Position numbers and translations under genes: made by a program
Shown here: in pieces, positions 1 to 9,298 of the stretch
Position numbering within the stretch: position 1 is the stretch's first letter
How the letters are laid out: each line of letters opens with the position of its first letter
NCBI GenBank assembly: GCA_947167135.1
Contig: CAMVGV010000004.1
Location: 1-64,000, forward strand
DNA from: an uncultured Lachnospiraceae bacterium
GTDB lineage: Bacteria > Bacillota > Clostridia > Lachnospirales > Lachnospiraceae
Reading direction: 5' to 3'
DNA length: 64,000 bases
Notes under the pieces: generated by a model
The model's input: the letters and a program-made list of their open reading frames with translations, nothing else
Told to the model about the DNA's origin: nothing
The model's database searches: none

Positions 1-2722
1 CGGATCTCAGCATTTCCACAGTGTCATATTCCTGCAGCACGAGATGCATCTTTCCGGACTCTATCTTTGACATATCAAGGAGGTCATTTATAAGCGATAA
101 TAGTGACTCCGAAGCATTTCTTATGTCAAAGGCATAATTCATCATGGACATAAAGTAGGGCTTCGGAACCCCGGAAGGGTCCTCCCTCATTACCATTTCA
201 TTCATTCCCATGATCGTGTTTATCGGGGTCCTTATCTCATGGGACATATTTGCAAGGAATCTGCTCTTTGCGGTATTGGCTCTTTCCGCCTCATCCCTTG
301 CCTGCCTTATCTCATCATACTGTCTCCGGATGACGGTGCTGTTCAGGACCCGCCATACGATAAAGCCGGAGATCAGGACCACGATAAGGAGGATCGCAAA
401 GCGGATAACCGGCATTTCCAGTATCTTCGGTTCCTTCACTATGTGAAATACCCTGTCATAGAGCTCGGTCCTTCCCGAATTGTCCATGACCCTGAGATGA
501 AGGTCATAGTTTCCGAAGGAAAGCCCTGTGTATTCAAGAGGCTGAAGGTCACTTCTTAGAACGCTTATCCCCTGATCCTCCTGTCCCTCCATATAGAGCC
601 GTACCTCGGGATTAAGGAGAGAATAGTCAAGTACGGATGCAGTGATCCTTATCCTTCCGGTATTTGAAGGGATAAAGAAGGTTCCGTGGCTGTCCGGCCT
701 GATCTCCAGATCATCACAGTAAACAGAGCTGATGTCGGCCTTTATGGGGACATTGTTTCCGGTGAAGCGGTCGATATTTACCCTGCAGACCCCTGTCCTT
801 CCGGAGATATAGAGGTAACCGTCATCCGAAAGAGCACTGGTGGAAAGTGAGGTGGGAGTATTGGTAAGGCCGTTTTCAAAGGTATAGAGACGGTAGTCCG
901 ACACCTCATTTTTAAGCATTTCCTCTGTTTTTACCGAGAAAATACCAAAGGAGGATATGATCCACATCTCATCGGAGCCATTAAAATAGAGGTCATAATT
1001 ATTGTTAAACGGGAAGGATGATACATTCTTTATGACACCGTCCTTCAGGTACTCTATGGAATTGGAGGTGACAAGCCAGAGAACGTCATTTTTCTTATCC
1101 CTTATGATCCTCATTATGACATCACTGGTAAGACCGTCATCACGTCCGAGCCTTAAGACCTTCGGGCCGTCTACAACATATAAGCCGTCACCGTCCGTCC
1201 CTATGTAGATGGAGGCATCCGAACCCTGCTCCGCGGTCAGGAAAACGGTATTCTTTATGGATTCTCCGCCATCTATGGTCCGGATCACCCATTTATCCTT
1301 TATCATGGCGAGACCGCCGTTTGTACAGGCGAGTACGGTCCCTCCATCGGTCAAGGTTATGGATCTTATATCATTATTTGGCATACCGTTTGAGGTGGTG
1401 AAGGAGGAGATGCTCCCGTCGGACAGGAGATGGATAAGCCCCAGGTCATTTGTATACCCTCCGATCCAGAGGTCATCCTCCGACCCGTTCCTTATACAGC
1501 GGATCCTTGCATCACCGATCATACGGCAGAGCTCATTTTCAACAGGACTGCCGTGTTTATCAAGTATGAAAAGTCCCTCGTCCGTACCTATATACAGCTC
1601 GTCGTGATACAGGCAGGTGGAATTCACGACCTTCTCGGGAAGCCCCGAGGCCTTTGTAAGATCCACAAAATTATTTGTGACTATCTTCATCACACCCTGG
1701 GTGGATGAGGCAAACCAGAGATTCCCCTGATAATCGGAGGTCGTCATCTCGATGCCGCTGTTCATGGGAAGCTCCAGTATCTCAATATTGTTGTTTTCGT
1801 CAAGATAACCGGCTCCGCTGGCGGAGGAGACCCAGATCTTCCCGCAGTCATAGCTTATCCAGTGGGCGTTATTAAGGCTCTTTAACGGTATCGCCTCCAT
1901 GTTTTCGGCAGAGTCACTGTATTTACCATGATAAAGGATGCTGCCCTCGGTGCCGATATAGAGCCTATTTGGTATGTAGGGATCCGCAAGTATGGTGGTT
2001 ATCGTTTTCATCCCAAGCTCCTCGGAGGTATGAACCGAGGAGATACCGGCGTGTTCGATACTGAAGACGAGACCGTTTTTCGTCTGTCCGTAAATAACGC
2101 CGTTTATATCACTGACAAGCCGGAGTATCCTTTCTTCATTAAGCCTTTCATCATCCAGTACGTGAAGCTTCATCTGGGGATCGGCATAGCAGACACCTGC
2201 GGTGGTGCCGATGAAAATATTTCCCTCCTTGTCCTCGGCAAAGCTCCTTATGGAGGAAGAAGGGAGCCCGTCCTTATAGGTGATGTGCGTGCTTTCGGAG
2301 CCGTCGATCACAACGACCCCGTTATCATTGGTCCCGACCCATATCCTTCCGCGTCTGTCTTCGTAAAGTCCTCTTCCGTTTGTGAGACCCTGAGCGGTGC
2401 TCAGTCTTGTAAAGGTGGTCCCGTCGTACTTTATGATGCCGCTGTAGCCTGCTATCCAGATATAGCCGTCACTTGCTCCGAGGATAAAATTTGCATCCGA
2501 GGTCGGAAGACCGTTCTTTGCATCATAGATCGTCGAGGTAAACCCAAGATTCGGGATCTGCCTGCTCGCGGAGTATCCCCCTCCGGTATTCGGGACCCTG
2601 TTCAGCTGATCCGGGTCGGCGTATGAGCGGCTTCCGGTGAAGAAAAGGCAGAGAAGGACCGAAAGGAGCAGGAACAGGAAAGCCTTATTCAATTTTCCGC
2701 TATACGTAAGCTTATCCCGCAT
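1..2722 (-). CDS. Two-component-propeller sensor histidine kinase (N-terminal signal, propeller repeats, TM, HisKA); truncated by window start
   Basis: Minus-strand open frame from the ATG at 2722 (MRDKLTYSGKLNKAFLFLLLLSVLLCLFF...) with propeller-type motifs (GYIWIAGYSGIIKYDGTTF) and a terminal HisKA segment (MSHEIRTPINTIMGMNEMV...LLSLINDLLDMSKIESGKM). Not in the ORF track, probably because it runs off the window edge. Confidence 0.88.
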   Translation of the reverse strand, partial: MRDKLTYSGKLNKAFLFLLLSVLLCLFFTGSRSYADPDQLNRVPNTGGGYSASRQIPNLGFTSTIYDAKNGLPTSDANFILGASDGYIWIAGYSGIIKYDGTTFTRLSTAQGLTNGRGLYEDRRGRIWVGTNDNGVVVIDGSESTHITYKDGLPSSSIRSFAEDKEGNIFIGTTAGVCYADPQMKLHVLDDERLNEERILRLVSDINGVIYGQTKNGLVFSIEHAGISSVHTSEELGMKTITTILADPYIPNRLYIGTEGSILYHGKYSDSAENMEAIPLKSLNNAHWISYDCGKIWVSSASGAGYLDENNNIEILELPMNSGIEMTTSDYQGNLWFASSTQGVMKIVTNNFVDLTKASGLPEKVVNSTCLYHDELYIGTDEGLFILDKHGSPVENELCRMIGDARIRCIRNGSEDDLWIGGYTNDLGLIHLLSDGSISSFTTSNGMPNNDIRSITLTDGGTVLACTNGGLAMIKDKWVIRTIDGGESIKNTVFLTAEQGSDASIYIGTDGDGLYVVDGPKVLRLGRDDGLTSDVIMRIIRDKKNDVLWLVTSNSIEYLKDGVIKNVSSFPFNNNYDLYFNGSDEMWIISSFGIFSVKTEEMLKNEVSDYRLYTFENGLTNTPTSLSTSALSDDGYLYISGRTGVCRVNIDRFTGNNVPIKADISSVYCDDLEIRPDSHGTFFIPSNTGRIRITASVLDYSLLNPEVRLYMEGQEDQGISVLRSDLQPLEYTGLSFGNYDLHLRVMDNSGRTELYDRVFHIVKEPKILEMPVIRFAILLIVVLISGFIVWRVLNSTVIRRQYDEIRQARDEAERANTAKSRFLANMSHEIRTPINTIMGMNEMVMREDPSGVPKPYFMSMMNYAFDIRNASESLLSLINDLLDMSKIESGKMHLVLQEYDTVEMLRS

Positions 2723-4858
2723 TTACCGTACCTTCTCTTTATACTTTATAAGGATCACCCTTACCTCAGCAAGGGAGTCCATAAAGACCTCAACACATTT
2801 GGGATCGAACTGGGTACCCTTTCCCTCGTCCAGTATGGAAAGAGCCTTTTCCAGAGGAAAGGCGGGTTTATATACCCGGGGAGAGGTGAGGGCATCAAAG
2901 ACATCCGCAACTGCCATAATCCTTGCGGACAGGGGTATGACCTCCCCATGTATCCCTTCGGGATAGCCCTTGCCGTCCCATCTCTCATGGTGGTAGGCCG
3001 CCATATTTCTGGCTTCCTTCAGATAGTTGTCACCCTCCACGGTGCTGATCGCATTTTCTATTATCCTCTTTCCCGCGGTGGTGTGTGTCTTCATTATCTC
3101 AAATTCTTCATCGTCAAGCTTCCCGGGCTTATTCAGTACCTCATCCGGTATATTGATCTTTCCTATATCGTGAAGGGGAGCGGAACGGACCACATCCGAA
3201 ATAAACTTCGGGGTAATCTTTTCAGCGTAATAGCCTTTTTCCCTAAGACCCTCCGCAATGATCTTTACGTAGGCTGCTGTCTTCTGTACATGGGCTCCGG
3301 TATCGGAATCCCTGCTTTCAACAAGATCCGCCATCGTGATAATAAGGCCGTCCTGCATCTTTGCGGTTGAGTCGGACAGCCGCCGGATGCTCCTCATCTG
3401 CTCGGACTGGTTTTTCGTCATACTGCAGGCGGAGAGATAGAGATTCTCAAGCTCATCTCCCGTATGTATCCCGAGGTTACGGAGCAGCCGCACATCCCTG
3501 TCCAGATCATCCGGGGAAGAGGATCTCCTGGAGATCCTGTCCATACAGCTCACAAGGGAATTTATGGGGATCAGGATCTGGTACTCATTAAGCCAGAAAA
3601 CAAAGACCGTAAGAAGGATAAAGAAGCTTAGGAATATGGATATCATCTCCGTTAAAAAGCTCTGCCTGTCGGCGTTTATGCTCTCCATATCCACGTCGGC
3701 AATGGCATAGCAGACGCATTTTCCGTTTGAATCAAAGACCGGCTCCGCCACCGTAAGAAGATACCCGTACTTATCGTTTGTGATGATCGGCTCTATCCTT
3801 TCACCCGCAAGAAGCTCCGGTATAAAGGGCTCAAAGCCATGATCATAGGGGATAAGGCTTCCCACGGTCTCTGCGGGGGTGCTCCCGGTATCTATATCGA
3901 AAACCACGCGGAAGCCATCCTCCTCCGGACGGTACACATAGAGGTACGAGACCTCCGTGGAGCTGAAGAGGATGCTTTCCAGAAGCTTTTTCGTTTCCCT
4001 GTAATCATCGTCGTTTCCCCGGTTTCTGAGATAATTACTGATACGGTCGCCGTCTGTCACGTCAGCTGCGAGCTTTGCAGTACCTCTTGCAAGCCCGGAA
4101 TGCTCCTCTACGGTCATTCTCTGATAAACATTGACGCTGATAAGAATGCAGACCAATGCTGCGGCAATGAGGGAAAGAACGAGGATAATAAGCATCTTGA
4201 AATGGAGTGAAATGATACGTACTCCCGTTATTCCGCGGGAAAGCTCCTTTTGATCGACGGGCTTCTGCATCCAGAGATGCAATCTGAAATATTTATAGAA
4301 GCCCGAAGGTATGAGACGCAGTATGATATAGGACAATATAACCGTAACGGTCTTATCCGGAAAATCCATTATAAGGGAAGAAAGGATATGTGACGGCACA
4401 GGAGGAAGTGCTAAGCTTTTTGTGAGAAAGATGCTTATGGCTTCACTGTCGAAGGTGAGTCCGTTCAAAAACATGGGGATAAGTGAGCCAAGCCCTCCGC
4501 CTATAAATATAAATATCGCAGTCATTCCAAGGAGACCGCGGATACTCTTATGCCAGTTCCTCCTTCCGAGGAAGGCCGCAAAAAAGGCAATAAGTACATT
4601 CATCACCCCGTAATATATCGCGGAGGGGTCGGACAGGGCTTTTACGGTATTTGTGACAAAACCCACAAGAACGCCGGGAAGATAACCGCCCATTACGGCA
4701 ACGGCCACCGTGCCCACGGTGTCAAGGTAAAGCGGAAGCTTCAGTGCGGCGACAACGGAGCTTAAGAGGAGATTCAGTATGACTCCGGCGGCACACAGTA
4801 AGGATGCCGTAAGGATTTGTCTTCTTCGGAAAAAGTCCGGTATCCTGCTAAGCTTCAT
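2723..4858 (-). CDS. Membrane sensor with extracytoplasmic domain and C-terminal HD-GYP domain (putative c-di-GMP phosphodiesterase)
   Basis: Multiple N-terminal TM segments; HD motif (APLHDIGKINIPDEVLNKPGKL) and HHERWDGKGYPEG...ARIMAVADVFDALTS signature. Confidence 0.9.
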   Translation of the reverse strand: MKLSRIPDFFRRRQILTASLLCAAGVILNLLLSSVVAALKLPLYLDTVGTVAVAVMGGYLPGVLVGFVTNTVKALSDPSAIYYGVMNVLIAFFAAFLGRRNWHKSIRGLLGMTAIFIFIGGGLGSLIPMFLNGLTFDSEAISIFLTKSLALPPVPSHILSSLIMDFPDKTVTVILSYIILRLIPSGFYKYFRLHLWMQKPVDQKELSRGITGVRIISLHFKMLIILVLSLIAAALVCILISVNVYQRMTVEEHSGLARGTAKLAADVTDGDRISNYLRNRGNDDDYRETKKLLESILFSSTEVSYLYVYRPEEDGFRVVFDIDTGSTPAETVGSLIPYDHGFEPFIPELLAGERIEPIITNDKYGYLLTVAEPVFDSNGKCVCYAIADVDMESINADRQSFLTEMISIFLSFFILLTVFVFWLNEYQILIPINSLVSCMDRISRRSSSPDDLDRDVRLLRNLGIHTGDELENLYLSACSMTKNQSEQMRSIRRLSDSTAKMQDGLIITMADLVESRDSDTGAHVQKTAAYVKIIAEGLREKGYYAEKITPKFISDVVRSAPLHDIGKINIPDEVLNKPGKLDDEEFEIMKTHTTAGKRIIENAISTVEGDNYLKEARNMAAYHHERWDGKGYPEGIHGEVIPLSARIMAVADVFDALTSPRVYKPAFPLEKALSILDEGKGTQFDPKCVEVFMDSLAEVRVILIKYKEKVR

Positions 4859-4965
4859 CGGAACCTCCGCTTGTCAAGCTGCCGTCAAACCGCTTATTTA
4901 GGACTTTATTAATAGCTTATGATAACATTTATGCTGTGTTTTTTCAATTAATCCGGAATTATTGC

Positions 4966-5026
4966 CAACTGTTTTTTCGCGCTACGATCCCGCTAAGCGG
5001 GACGTGCTGATTGCTCAAAAAACAGT
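4966..5026. repeat. Palindromic element with AACTGTTTTTT...AAAAAACAGTT ends and internal CCCGCTAAGCGGG hairpin
   Basis: Ends are near-perfect inverted repeats; the right half recurs at about 5370-5398 and the left half at about 5199-5230. Confidence 0.7.
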
Positions 5027-5046
5027 TATCAATTCTGGACACTTAT

Positions 5047-5080
5047 GTCATCCTGAGGAGCGAAAGCGACGAAGGATCTT
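5047..5080. repeat. REP-like dispersed repeat GTCATCCTGAGGAGCGAAAGCGACGAAGGATCT
   Basis: Near-identical copies at 5131-5163 and 5470-5502; related units near 13087, 13129, 13976, 18469 and 48068. Confidence 0.75.
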
Positions 5081-5130
5081 TCCTCCGGCGATAGCGACGA
5101 AGGATCTTCTTGCACCAGCTTCCGGCAAAT

Positions 5131-5163
5131 GTCATCCTGAGGAGCGAAAGCGACGAAGGATCT
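5131..5163. repeat. REP-like dispersed repeat copy
   Basis: GTCATCCTGAGGAGCGAAAGCGACGAAGGATCT. Confidence 0.75.
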
Positions 5164-5469
5164 TTCCACCGGCTTCTCCATCCGTGTCCCGGCTTACCAA
5201 CTGTTTTTTTCGCGCTACGATCCCGCTAACCTCATCCTTCGTCTTATGACAAAATTTTGCTCGGCGCTGTTCCGGTCTTGCGTATTAACGTTTTGATTAC
5301 CAGATATTATATAATCGCAAGCCCGGCCTTCGCACTCGCAAAATTTATAAGCCTCGGATTCGCTAAGCGGGACGTGCTGATTGCTCAAAAAACAGTTGTC
5401 AATCCGGGACACTTATGTAATTCTGGGCGAAAGCGACGAAGGATCTTCTCGCACCAGCTTCCGGTAAAT

Positions 5470-5502
5470 GTCATCCTGAGGAGCGATAGCGACGAAGGAT
5501 CT
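5470..5502. repeat. REP-like dispersed repeat copy
   Basis: GTCATCCTGAGGAGCGATAGCGACGAAGGATCT. Confidence 0.75.
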
Positions 5503-5600
5503 TTCCACCGGCGAAAGCGACGAAGGATCTTTTTAGGCCGGCGGGGTGGGTTGACTTTATTGGAGGTATGAACGTATTCTAAAATAAGGAGACGTTGGAG

Positions 5601-6695
5601 ATGGCTTTAAGAGAGGGATATACAACCGGAACCTGTGCGGCGATCGCTTCCAGGGCCGCAGCCAGGATGATCTTTGAGAAGAGACAGGTCTCTTCAGAGT
5701 CAGTAGAGACTCCCTCCGGAAGGATGATCTCCGCAGAGATACTGGAAGGATCCTTTGACGGGGAAAAGGCGAAATGCGCCGTAAGAAAGGATGCCGGGGA
5801 TGATCCGGATGTGACGGACAAAATGCTGGTCTTTTCCGAAGTTAGACTCAGGGAGGAAAAGGGCATAAGTATTGACGGGGGAGAAGGGATAGGAAGGGTC
5901 ACAAAGCCCGGTCTTTCCCAGAATGTTGGAGAAGCTGCAATAAACAGGGTGCCACGGGAGATGATAGAAAGGGCGGTTCTTTCTGTCTTTAAGGAACAGG
6001 GCTATGAAGGCGGAGCAGATATAGTGATAAGCGTTCCCGGAGGCAGGGAGATCGCAGAGAAAACCTTTAATCCGAGGCTCGGAATAGAGGGTGGGATCTC
6101 GATACTCGGAACCAGCGGGATAGTTAAGCCCATGAGCGAGGATGCGGTAATAGAGACCGTAAGAGCCGAGATAAGCATAAAAAAGGCAGAGGGAGAGGAG
6201 AGACTTATACTGACCCCCGGAAACTACGGAAGGGATTTTATAAAGGATTATCTGCATTATGACTTAAGATCCGCAGTGCTCTGCTCAAATCATATAGGTG
6301 CGGCTCTTGATGCTGCGGTGGAGGCTGGCTTTACCGACCTCCTTATTATAGGCTCGGCCGGAAAGCTTATTAAGCTTGCGGGAGGGATCATGAATACCCA
6401 CAGCAGGAACGCCGACTGCCGGATGGAGATAATTGCGGCAAATGCCGCGTTCTTTACAGAGGAGACGGGGATCCTTAGGGAGCTTCAGTCTGAGATCACA
6501 ACAGAGGGAGCCTTTGAAAGGCTTGAAAAAGCGGGAATACTAAAGAAAGTGATGAAGCGTATCGGAGACAGGGCGCTTCAGAATCTGAGACACAGGATTG
6601 GAGAAGAGAGCGCTGTCACGGCGGGTCTCATCATTTTCTCAAATGAACGGGGTATCTTATATGAAGATAAGCCTTATAGGAGCGGGACCGGGTAA
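5601..6695 (+). CDS. cbiD: Cobalt-precorrin-5B C1-methyltransferase CbiD
   Basis: MALREGYTTGTCAAIASRAAARM N-terminus characteristic of CbiD; ATG at 6 nt into the listed ORF, near GGAG. Confidence 0.92.
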   Translation: MALREGYTTGTCAAIASRAAARMIFEKRQVSSESVETPSGRMISAEILEGSFDGEKAKCAVRKDAGDDPDVTDKMLVFSEVRLREEKGISIDGGEGIGRVTKPGLSQNVGEAAINRVPREMIERAVLSVFKEQGYEGGADIVISVPGGREIAEKTFNPRLGIEGGISILGTSGIVKPMSEDAVIETVRAEISIKKAEGEERLILTPGNYGRDFIKDYLHYDLRSAVLCSNHIGAALDAAVEAGFTDLLIIGSAGKLIKLAGGIMNTHSRNADCRMEIIAANAAFFTEETGILRELQSEITTEGAFERLEKAGILKKVMKRIGDRALQNLRHRIGEESAVTAGLIIFSNERGILYEDKPYRSGTG

Positions 6696-7872
6696 AGAGA
6701 CGCTTATAAGTCTCGAGGGGGATAAGCTCATTAAAGAAGCGGATATACTTATAGGTGCCGACAGGATCATAAAAACCTTCGGCGCCGGTAAGCCCGGCTT
6801 CAATATCGTAAGGGCTGAGGACATAGTTGATAAAATAAAGAACACCGGAATCGGGAAAAATGTGGCAGTGCTGCTTACGGGAGATCCGGGTTTTTTCAGC
6901 TCCGCAAGAAAGCTTTTTAAGCTTCTTGACGGTGACGAGTCACTTAAGGGTACGGAGATAAACGTGGTCCCCGGCATCTCTTCACTGCAGTATTTTCTTG
7001 AAAATCTGCATCTGTCCTGGGAAAATGTGGTATATACCAGCCTCCATGGGAGGAAGGCAAATATCATCGGCTATATCAGGGATAATCCTAAAGTTTTTTC
7101 TCTTTTCGGAGGCGGGGAGGAAATAAGGGAGACCGCGGAAAAGCTCCATTACTACGGGATGGATCAAGTGAAGATCATCATAGGGGAGAGGCTTTCATAT
7201 CCGGATGAAAATATAATATTTACCCTTCCGAAGAGGCTTCTAGATGAGGGGACGGTACCGGATAAGCTTTCCGCAGCGCTGTTTATCAATGAGAATGCGC
7301 TGACCCGTGATAGCGGGAACATAGCGGATGAAGAGTTTGTAAGGGGCGATGTTCCGATGACAAAGGAAGAGGTGAGGACCCTTAGCCTTTCAAAGCTCCG
7401 CTTAAATAAAGATTCCGTGGTCTATGATATAGGAGCGGGAAGCGGCAGTGTTTCTGTAGAAGCCGCACTTAAAGCCTTTGACGGAGAGGTCTTTGCCATA
7501 GAAAAAAAGGATGCGGCTATTGAACTTATCAAGGCCAATAAAAGAAAATTTGCTGCTGATAATATAAAAATAGTACAGGGAACGGCGCCGGAGGCATTGT
7601 CGGAGCTTCCGCCACCTGACCGGGTCTTCATAGGCGGAAGCGGAGGAAGGATAGGAGAGATCTTTGATACCCTGCTTAAGAAAAACCCGGATGTCAGGAT
7701 GGTTTTGAACGCAGTAAGCCTTGACACACTTGCTGAAGTGAATTCCCTGATAAAGGAAAGGAGCCTTAAAAGCCGGGTCACTCTCGCCAATATCGCAAGG
7801 GCGGAGGATATAGGCGGCCACAGCATAATGAAGAGCTTAAATCCGGTATATATAGTTACACTATGGAAATAA
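6661..7872 (+). CDS. cbiET: Bifunctional cobalt-precorrin-7 C5-methyltransferase / cobalt-precorrin-6B C15-methyltransferase (CbiE-CbiT fusion)
   Basis: N-terminal tetrapyrrole methylase (MKISLIGAGPGKETLISLEGDKLIKEADILIGADR) plus C-terminal SAM methyltransferase (SVVYDIGAGSGSVSVEAAL). Confidence 0.9.
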   Translation: MKISLIGAGPGKETLISLEGDKLIKEADILIGADRIIKTFGAGKPGFNIVRAEDIVDKIKNTGIGKNVAVLLTGDPGFFSSARKLFKLLDGDESLKGTEINVVPGISSLQYFLENLHLSWENVVYTSLHGRKANIIGYIRDNPKVFSLFGGGEEIRETAEKLHYYGMDQVKIIIGERLSYPDENIIFTLPKRLLDEGTVPDKLSAALFINENALTRDSGNIADEEFVRGDVPMTKEEVRTLSLSKLRLNKDSVVYDIGAGSGSVSVEAALKAFDGEVFAIEKKDAAIELIKANKRKFAADNIKIVQGTAPEALSELPPPDRVFIGGSGGRIGEIFDTLLKKNPDVRMVLNAVSLDTLAEVNSLIKERSLKSRVTLANIARAEDIGGHSIMKSLNPVYIVTLWK

Positions 7873-7916
7873 ATCCCTTAAAAGGATATAATGTATATAT
7901 CAGGTGGAGACAGGGC

Positions 7917-9296
7917 ATGACCGAACAGGCAGCGAACACAAGAGACCATATCATAGTGGTTGATGATGACATAACGAATCTTAAAATGACCGGGGCGATA
8001 TTAAGGAACCGGGGCATCCGTACAACGCTCTTAAAAAGCGGAAAAGAGCTTATTGCAAGTATGGATAAGGGGATTCGGGGAGACCTCATACTCCTTGACA
8101 TACTTATGCCTGAAATGGACGGCTTCCAGACCTATGAAGCTCTGAGAGCATACGAAATGGACCACTCGCTTACCGAGACACCGGTGATCTTTCTAACAGG
8201 GGATAACAGCAGGGAAAAGGAGACCCTGGGCTTTTCCATGGGAGCCCTTGATTTTGTGCGTAAGCCCTTTGAAGCGGAGGTTCTGATCCACAGGATAAAG
8301 AATATCTTAAGGAACACGAGGAGGATCCACACCTTATCGGAAAAGGCAGCAACAGACCAGCTTACGGGCTTCTACAATAAGTCGGGGATAACCAGAAGGC
8401 TCGAAGAGGAGTGTATTGAAAACCCGGGAACCCTGCTTATGGTGGATCTCGATAATTTTAAGCCTATCAACGATATTTACGGACATAAAGCAGGAGACCG
8501 GGTGCTTACGGCCTTTGCGGATCTCCTCAGGAAGAACCTTAGATCCCGGGATATAACCGGAAGGATAGGCGGCGACGAATTTGTCGTATATATGAGGGAC
8601 AATCTCTCCAGAGGCTCGGCCGTAAGGATCACGGGGCAGCTAAATGAGGACCTTCTTAAAGCCGTGAAGGAGCTTCTCGGAGATGATATGCCGGTTCCGA
8701 TCGGAGTATCCGTAGGCGCGGTAATATCGAAAAAAAGATGTGAATATAAGGAGCTTCTGGAAAAAGCGGATCAGGCTCTTATGTACGTCAAGCGTAACGG
8801 AAAGCATGCCTGCAAGATATGGGAGGAGGACGGTTTTATCCTGAGTCCCTCCGACCAGATAGACAGCTTAAATAAGCTTAATATGATCCTCGACGAGAGA
8901 GCTGTGCAGCACCATGCCATGTGGATCGGACCGGAGACCTTTGTGGAGATCTATCATTATATTTTAAGGTTTATCCGGAGATACCACGAGAATGCCTACA
9001 AGGCTCTCTTCACCATGTTCCCGGAAAACGGGGAAATGAGTGAAGCGGAGTTTTCGGATAAAATGGCGGAATTCGGGGAATGCATCAGAAATAGCTTAAG
9101 AAACAGCGACATTATGATGCGAAGCTCGAATAACCAGTTCTTTGTCCTCCTTCCCAGGGTGACGGAGGAGACCATATCAGTTGTAACAGAGCGTATCCTG
9201 AAAAACTGGGAGCGCTCGGAAAACAGCCCGGGTGTGAAGATCGTCCCGGAAACGGAGAGCGTGGATATTTCTCCGGAAGACCGGAAGAAGGGCTGA
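7917..9296 (+). CDS. Response regulator with GGDEF diguanylate cyclase domain and C-terminal extension
   Basis: REC (IIVVDDDITNLKMTG...LLDILMPEMDGF...KPFEAEVLIHRI) and GGDEF core (GRIGGDEFVVYM). Start chosen at MTEQAANTRDH; the ORF track extends upstream to 7863. Confidence 0.88.
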   Translation: MTEQAANTRDHIIVVDDDITNLKMTGAILRNRGIRTTLLKSGKELIASMDKGIRGDLILLDILMPEMDGFQTYEALRAYEMDHSLTETPVIFLTGDNSREKETLGFSMGALDFVRKPFEAEVLIHRIKNILRNTRRIHTLSEKAATDQLTGFYNKSGITRRLEEECIENPGTLLMVDLDNFKPINDIYGHKAGDRVLTAFADLLRKNLRSRDITGRIGGDEFVVYMRDNLSRGSAVRITGQLNEDLLKAVKELLGDDMPVPIGVSVGAVISKKRCEYKELLEKADQALMYVKRNGKHACKIWEEDGFILSPSDQIDSLNKLNMILDERAVQHHAMWIGPETFVEIYHYILRFIRRYHENAYKALFTMFPENGEMSEAEFSDKMAEFGECIRNSLRNSDIMMRSSNNQFFVLLPRVTEETISVVTERILKNWERSENSPGVKIVPETESVDISPEDRKKG

Positions 9297-9298
9297 TA

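Noticed and set aside
210-2966. Plus-strand ORFs listed over 0.2-3 kb
   Set aside because: They are antisense to a continuous minus-strand sensor kinase frame with clear domain motifs.
4960-5560. CRISPR array
   Set aside because: Repeats are irregularly spaced REP-like units without uniform spacers; no cas genes.
5400-5600. Cobalamin riboswitch upstream of cbiD
   Set aside because: No B12-box-like GCCACTG core seen by eye; region consists of REP-like repeats. An Infernal scan would be decisive.
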